A stretch of DNA of 7,639 nt, taken from positions 1 through 7,639 of the forward strand of contig CALAEU010000266.1 in assembly GCA_937891215.1 (NCBI GenBank), read 5' to 3'. Source of the DNA: an uncultured Clostridia bacterium. GTDB taxonomy: Bacteria; Bacillota_A; Clostridia; Oscillospirales; Acutalibacteraceae. Positions 6,518 through 7,639 of the stretch are shown here, piece after piece. Position 1 is the stretch's first letter; the number at the start of each line of letters is the position of its first letter. Position numbers and translations under genes: made by a program. The notes under the pieces are model-generated. The model did no database searches and had not been told where the DNA came from. It saw nothing but the letters and a program-made list of their open reading frames with translations.

Positions 6518-7624
6518 ATGAGTGGTGATACACTACAAATTTTAATCGCTATGATTTCTTATATGGCGGTTGTTATTGTAATTGGTTTAATATTTGCAAA
6601 AAGAGCAAATAAAAGCTCAGAAAACTACTTTTTAGGTGGTCGTTCATTAGGACCTTGGGTTACTGCAATGAGTGCTGAAGCATCAGATATGAGTGGTTGG
6701 CTCTTAATGGGGCTTCCTGGTGTTGCTTACTGGTGTGGTCTTGCAGATGCTGCGTGGACTGCAATCGGTCTTGCAGTTGGTACATACTTTAACTGGCTTA
6801 TTGTTTCTAAAAGACTCAGAAGATATAGCATAAGAGCAAACAACTCTATTACTTTACCAGAATTTTTCTCAAATCGTTTCAGAGAAGAAAAGAAGGTTAT
6901 AGTTTCAATTGCTGCAATTTTCATTCTTGTATTCTTTACAGTTTATGCATCAAGTTGCTTTGTAACTTGCGGTAAACTTTTCTCTACACTTTTTGGTATG
7001 GATTATGTACCTATGATGATTTTAGGTGCGGTGTTCGTTCTTCTTTACACAATTTTAGGTGGTTTCTTAGCAGAAAGTGCATCTGACTTTATGCAAGGAA
7101 TTGTAATGTTTATAGCACTTACTTTAATTGTTGTTATAAGTACAATAAAAGCAGGTGGTTTCTCTGCAGTCGCTGAAAATGCACAGGAAATTCCAGGATT
7201 TTTAGAATTTTTTGGTCTTGCAAATCCAATAGTTGATGAAGCTGGTACACAGCTCGTTTCTGAACAAGGTGTTGCACTCTTTGGTGAAAAATCAGAATAT
7301 GGAATTCTTTCTGTTTTCTCAATGCTCGCATGGGGTCTTGGTTATTTTGGTATGCCACAGGTTCTTTTAAGATTTATGGCAATAAGAAAAGAATCTGAAT
7401 TAAAAATGTCAAGAAGAATTGCAATGATTTGGGTTGTAATTTCACTTGCAGTTGCAGTGTTTATCGGTATTGTGGGAAGAGCATTATATCCTACGATACA
7501 TTTAACTAAAACAGCAGCAGAAAATATCTTTATTGATACTGCAACAGCATTCCTTCCTCCAATCTTAGCAGGTTTTGCTTGCGCAGGAATACTTGCTGCT
7601 TCAATCAGTTCATCTGATTCATAA
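6518..7624 (+). CDS. putP: Na+/solute symporter, PutP (SSS) family, apparently cut short by an in-frame stop
   Basis: The start is ATG 6518, 8 nt after AGGAG (6505-6509); an upstream in-frame ATG at 6422 lies ahead of the promoter and is rejected. The 368-aa product matches the first three quarters of Na+/proline symporters: NYFLGGRSLGPWVTAMSA (36-53) and ASDMSGWLLMGLPG (55-68), where Asp57 corresponds to the Na+-binding Asp55 of E. coli PutP. It continues with multiple membrane helices, including ILGGFLAESASDFMQG and GYFGMPQVLLRFMA. It ends GILAASISSSDS then TAA. In E. coli PutP this helix contains the Na+ ligands Ser340/Thr341 and continues CQLLV; here codons after the stop read LLIST in the same frame. 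The family normally has about 480-510 residues, so the last helices are missing. Most likely this is a nonsense mutation (CAA, TAT or TAC to TAA) or a sequence error. Substrate is probably proline, but other SSS substrates are possible. Confidence 0.9.
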   Translation: MSGDTLQILIAMISYMAVVIVIGLIFAKRANKSSENYFLGGRSLGPWVTAMSAEASDMSGWLLMGLPGVAYWCGLADAAWTAIGLAVGTYFNWLIVSKRLRRYSIRANNSITLPEFFSNRFREEKKVIVSIAAIFILVFFTVYASSCFVTCGKLFSTLFGMDYVPMMILGAVFVLLYTILGGFLAESASDFMQGIVMFIALTLIVVISTIKAGGFSAVAENAQEIPGFLEFFGLANPIVDEAGTQLVSEQGVALFGEKSEYGILSVFSMLAWGLGYFGMPQVLLRFMAIRKESELKMSRRIAMIWVVISLAVAVFIGIVGRALYPTIHLTKTAAENIFIDTATAFLPPILAGFACAGILAASISSSDS

Positions 7625-7639
7625 CTACTTATTTCAACA

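Noticed and set aside
7622..7624. Genetic code reassignment (TAA read as Gln or Tyr) as the reason for the interrupted symporter
   Set aside because: TAA ends five other genes in this window at sensible family lengths and is followed there by terminators or ribosome binding sites, so TAA is a normal stop here.

Overview
The window looks like a chromosomal segment of an AT-rich, Gram-positive-type Clostridia bacterium (Oscillospiraceae/Ruminococcaceae-like; this is inference). The reasons are the low GC content, mostly TAA stops, AGGAGG-type ribosome binding sites, lipoprotein signal peptides, and a gene set of ApbE, MBOAT acyltransferase, DHHW protein and a Gly/Arg-rich membrane protein that I associate with gut Clostridia. 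No tRNA, rRNA, CRISPR array, insertion sequence or phage gene is visible.

Layout. (1) Bases 1-740 hold the 3' part of a gene for a secreted-type, Ala-rich tandem-repeat protein, closed by a clear intrinsic terminator (761-794). (2) Bases 799-5046 hold four co-directional genes in a probable operon: the FAD:protein FMN transferase apbE (a lipoprotein), a small lipoprotein of unknown function, an MBOAT O-acyltransferase, and its DHHW/AlgX-like partner. The last two form a typical module for O-acylating a cell-surface polymer. I see no convincing promoter directly before apbE, and its start lies only 13 nt past the upstream terminator hairpin, without a ribosome binding site. (3) A 48-bp near-perfect palindrome fills the gap between the convergent genes and should terminate both. 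(4) On the minus strand (5095-6318) is a two-TM protein with a cytoplasmic Gly/Arg/Ser/His-rich tail, a possible TPM-like outer domain, and an IGxxGxADGPT segment resembling a signature of Na+-pumping decarboxylase beta subunits. (5) A 199-bp divergent promoter region contains near mirror-image TTGCAT-17-TATAAT promoters. (6) A PutP-type Na+/solute symporter (6518-7624) follows. It stops at an in-frame TAA inside the conserved Na+-site helix, while family-like codons continue after the stop.

How they may work together. Genes 1-5 are all directed to the envelope. ApbE attaches FMN to exported redox proteins, and MBOAT plus DHHW acylate a surface glycan. The divergent pair share matching promoter hexamers and may be co-expressed. 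I see no clearly new defence or mobile system. The most useful leads are the interrupted symporter, the ADGPT/RGG membrane protein, the terminator-to-apbE junction, and the recently duplicated repeat protein.
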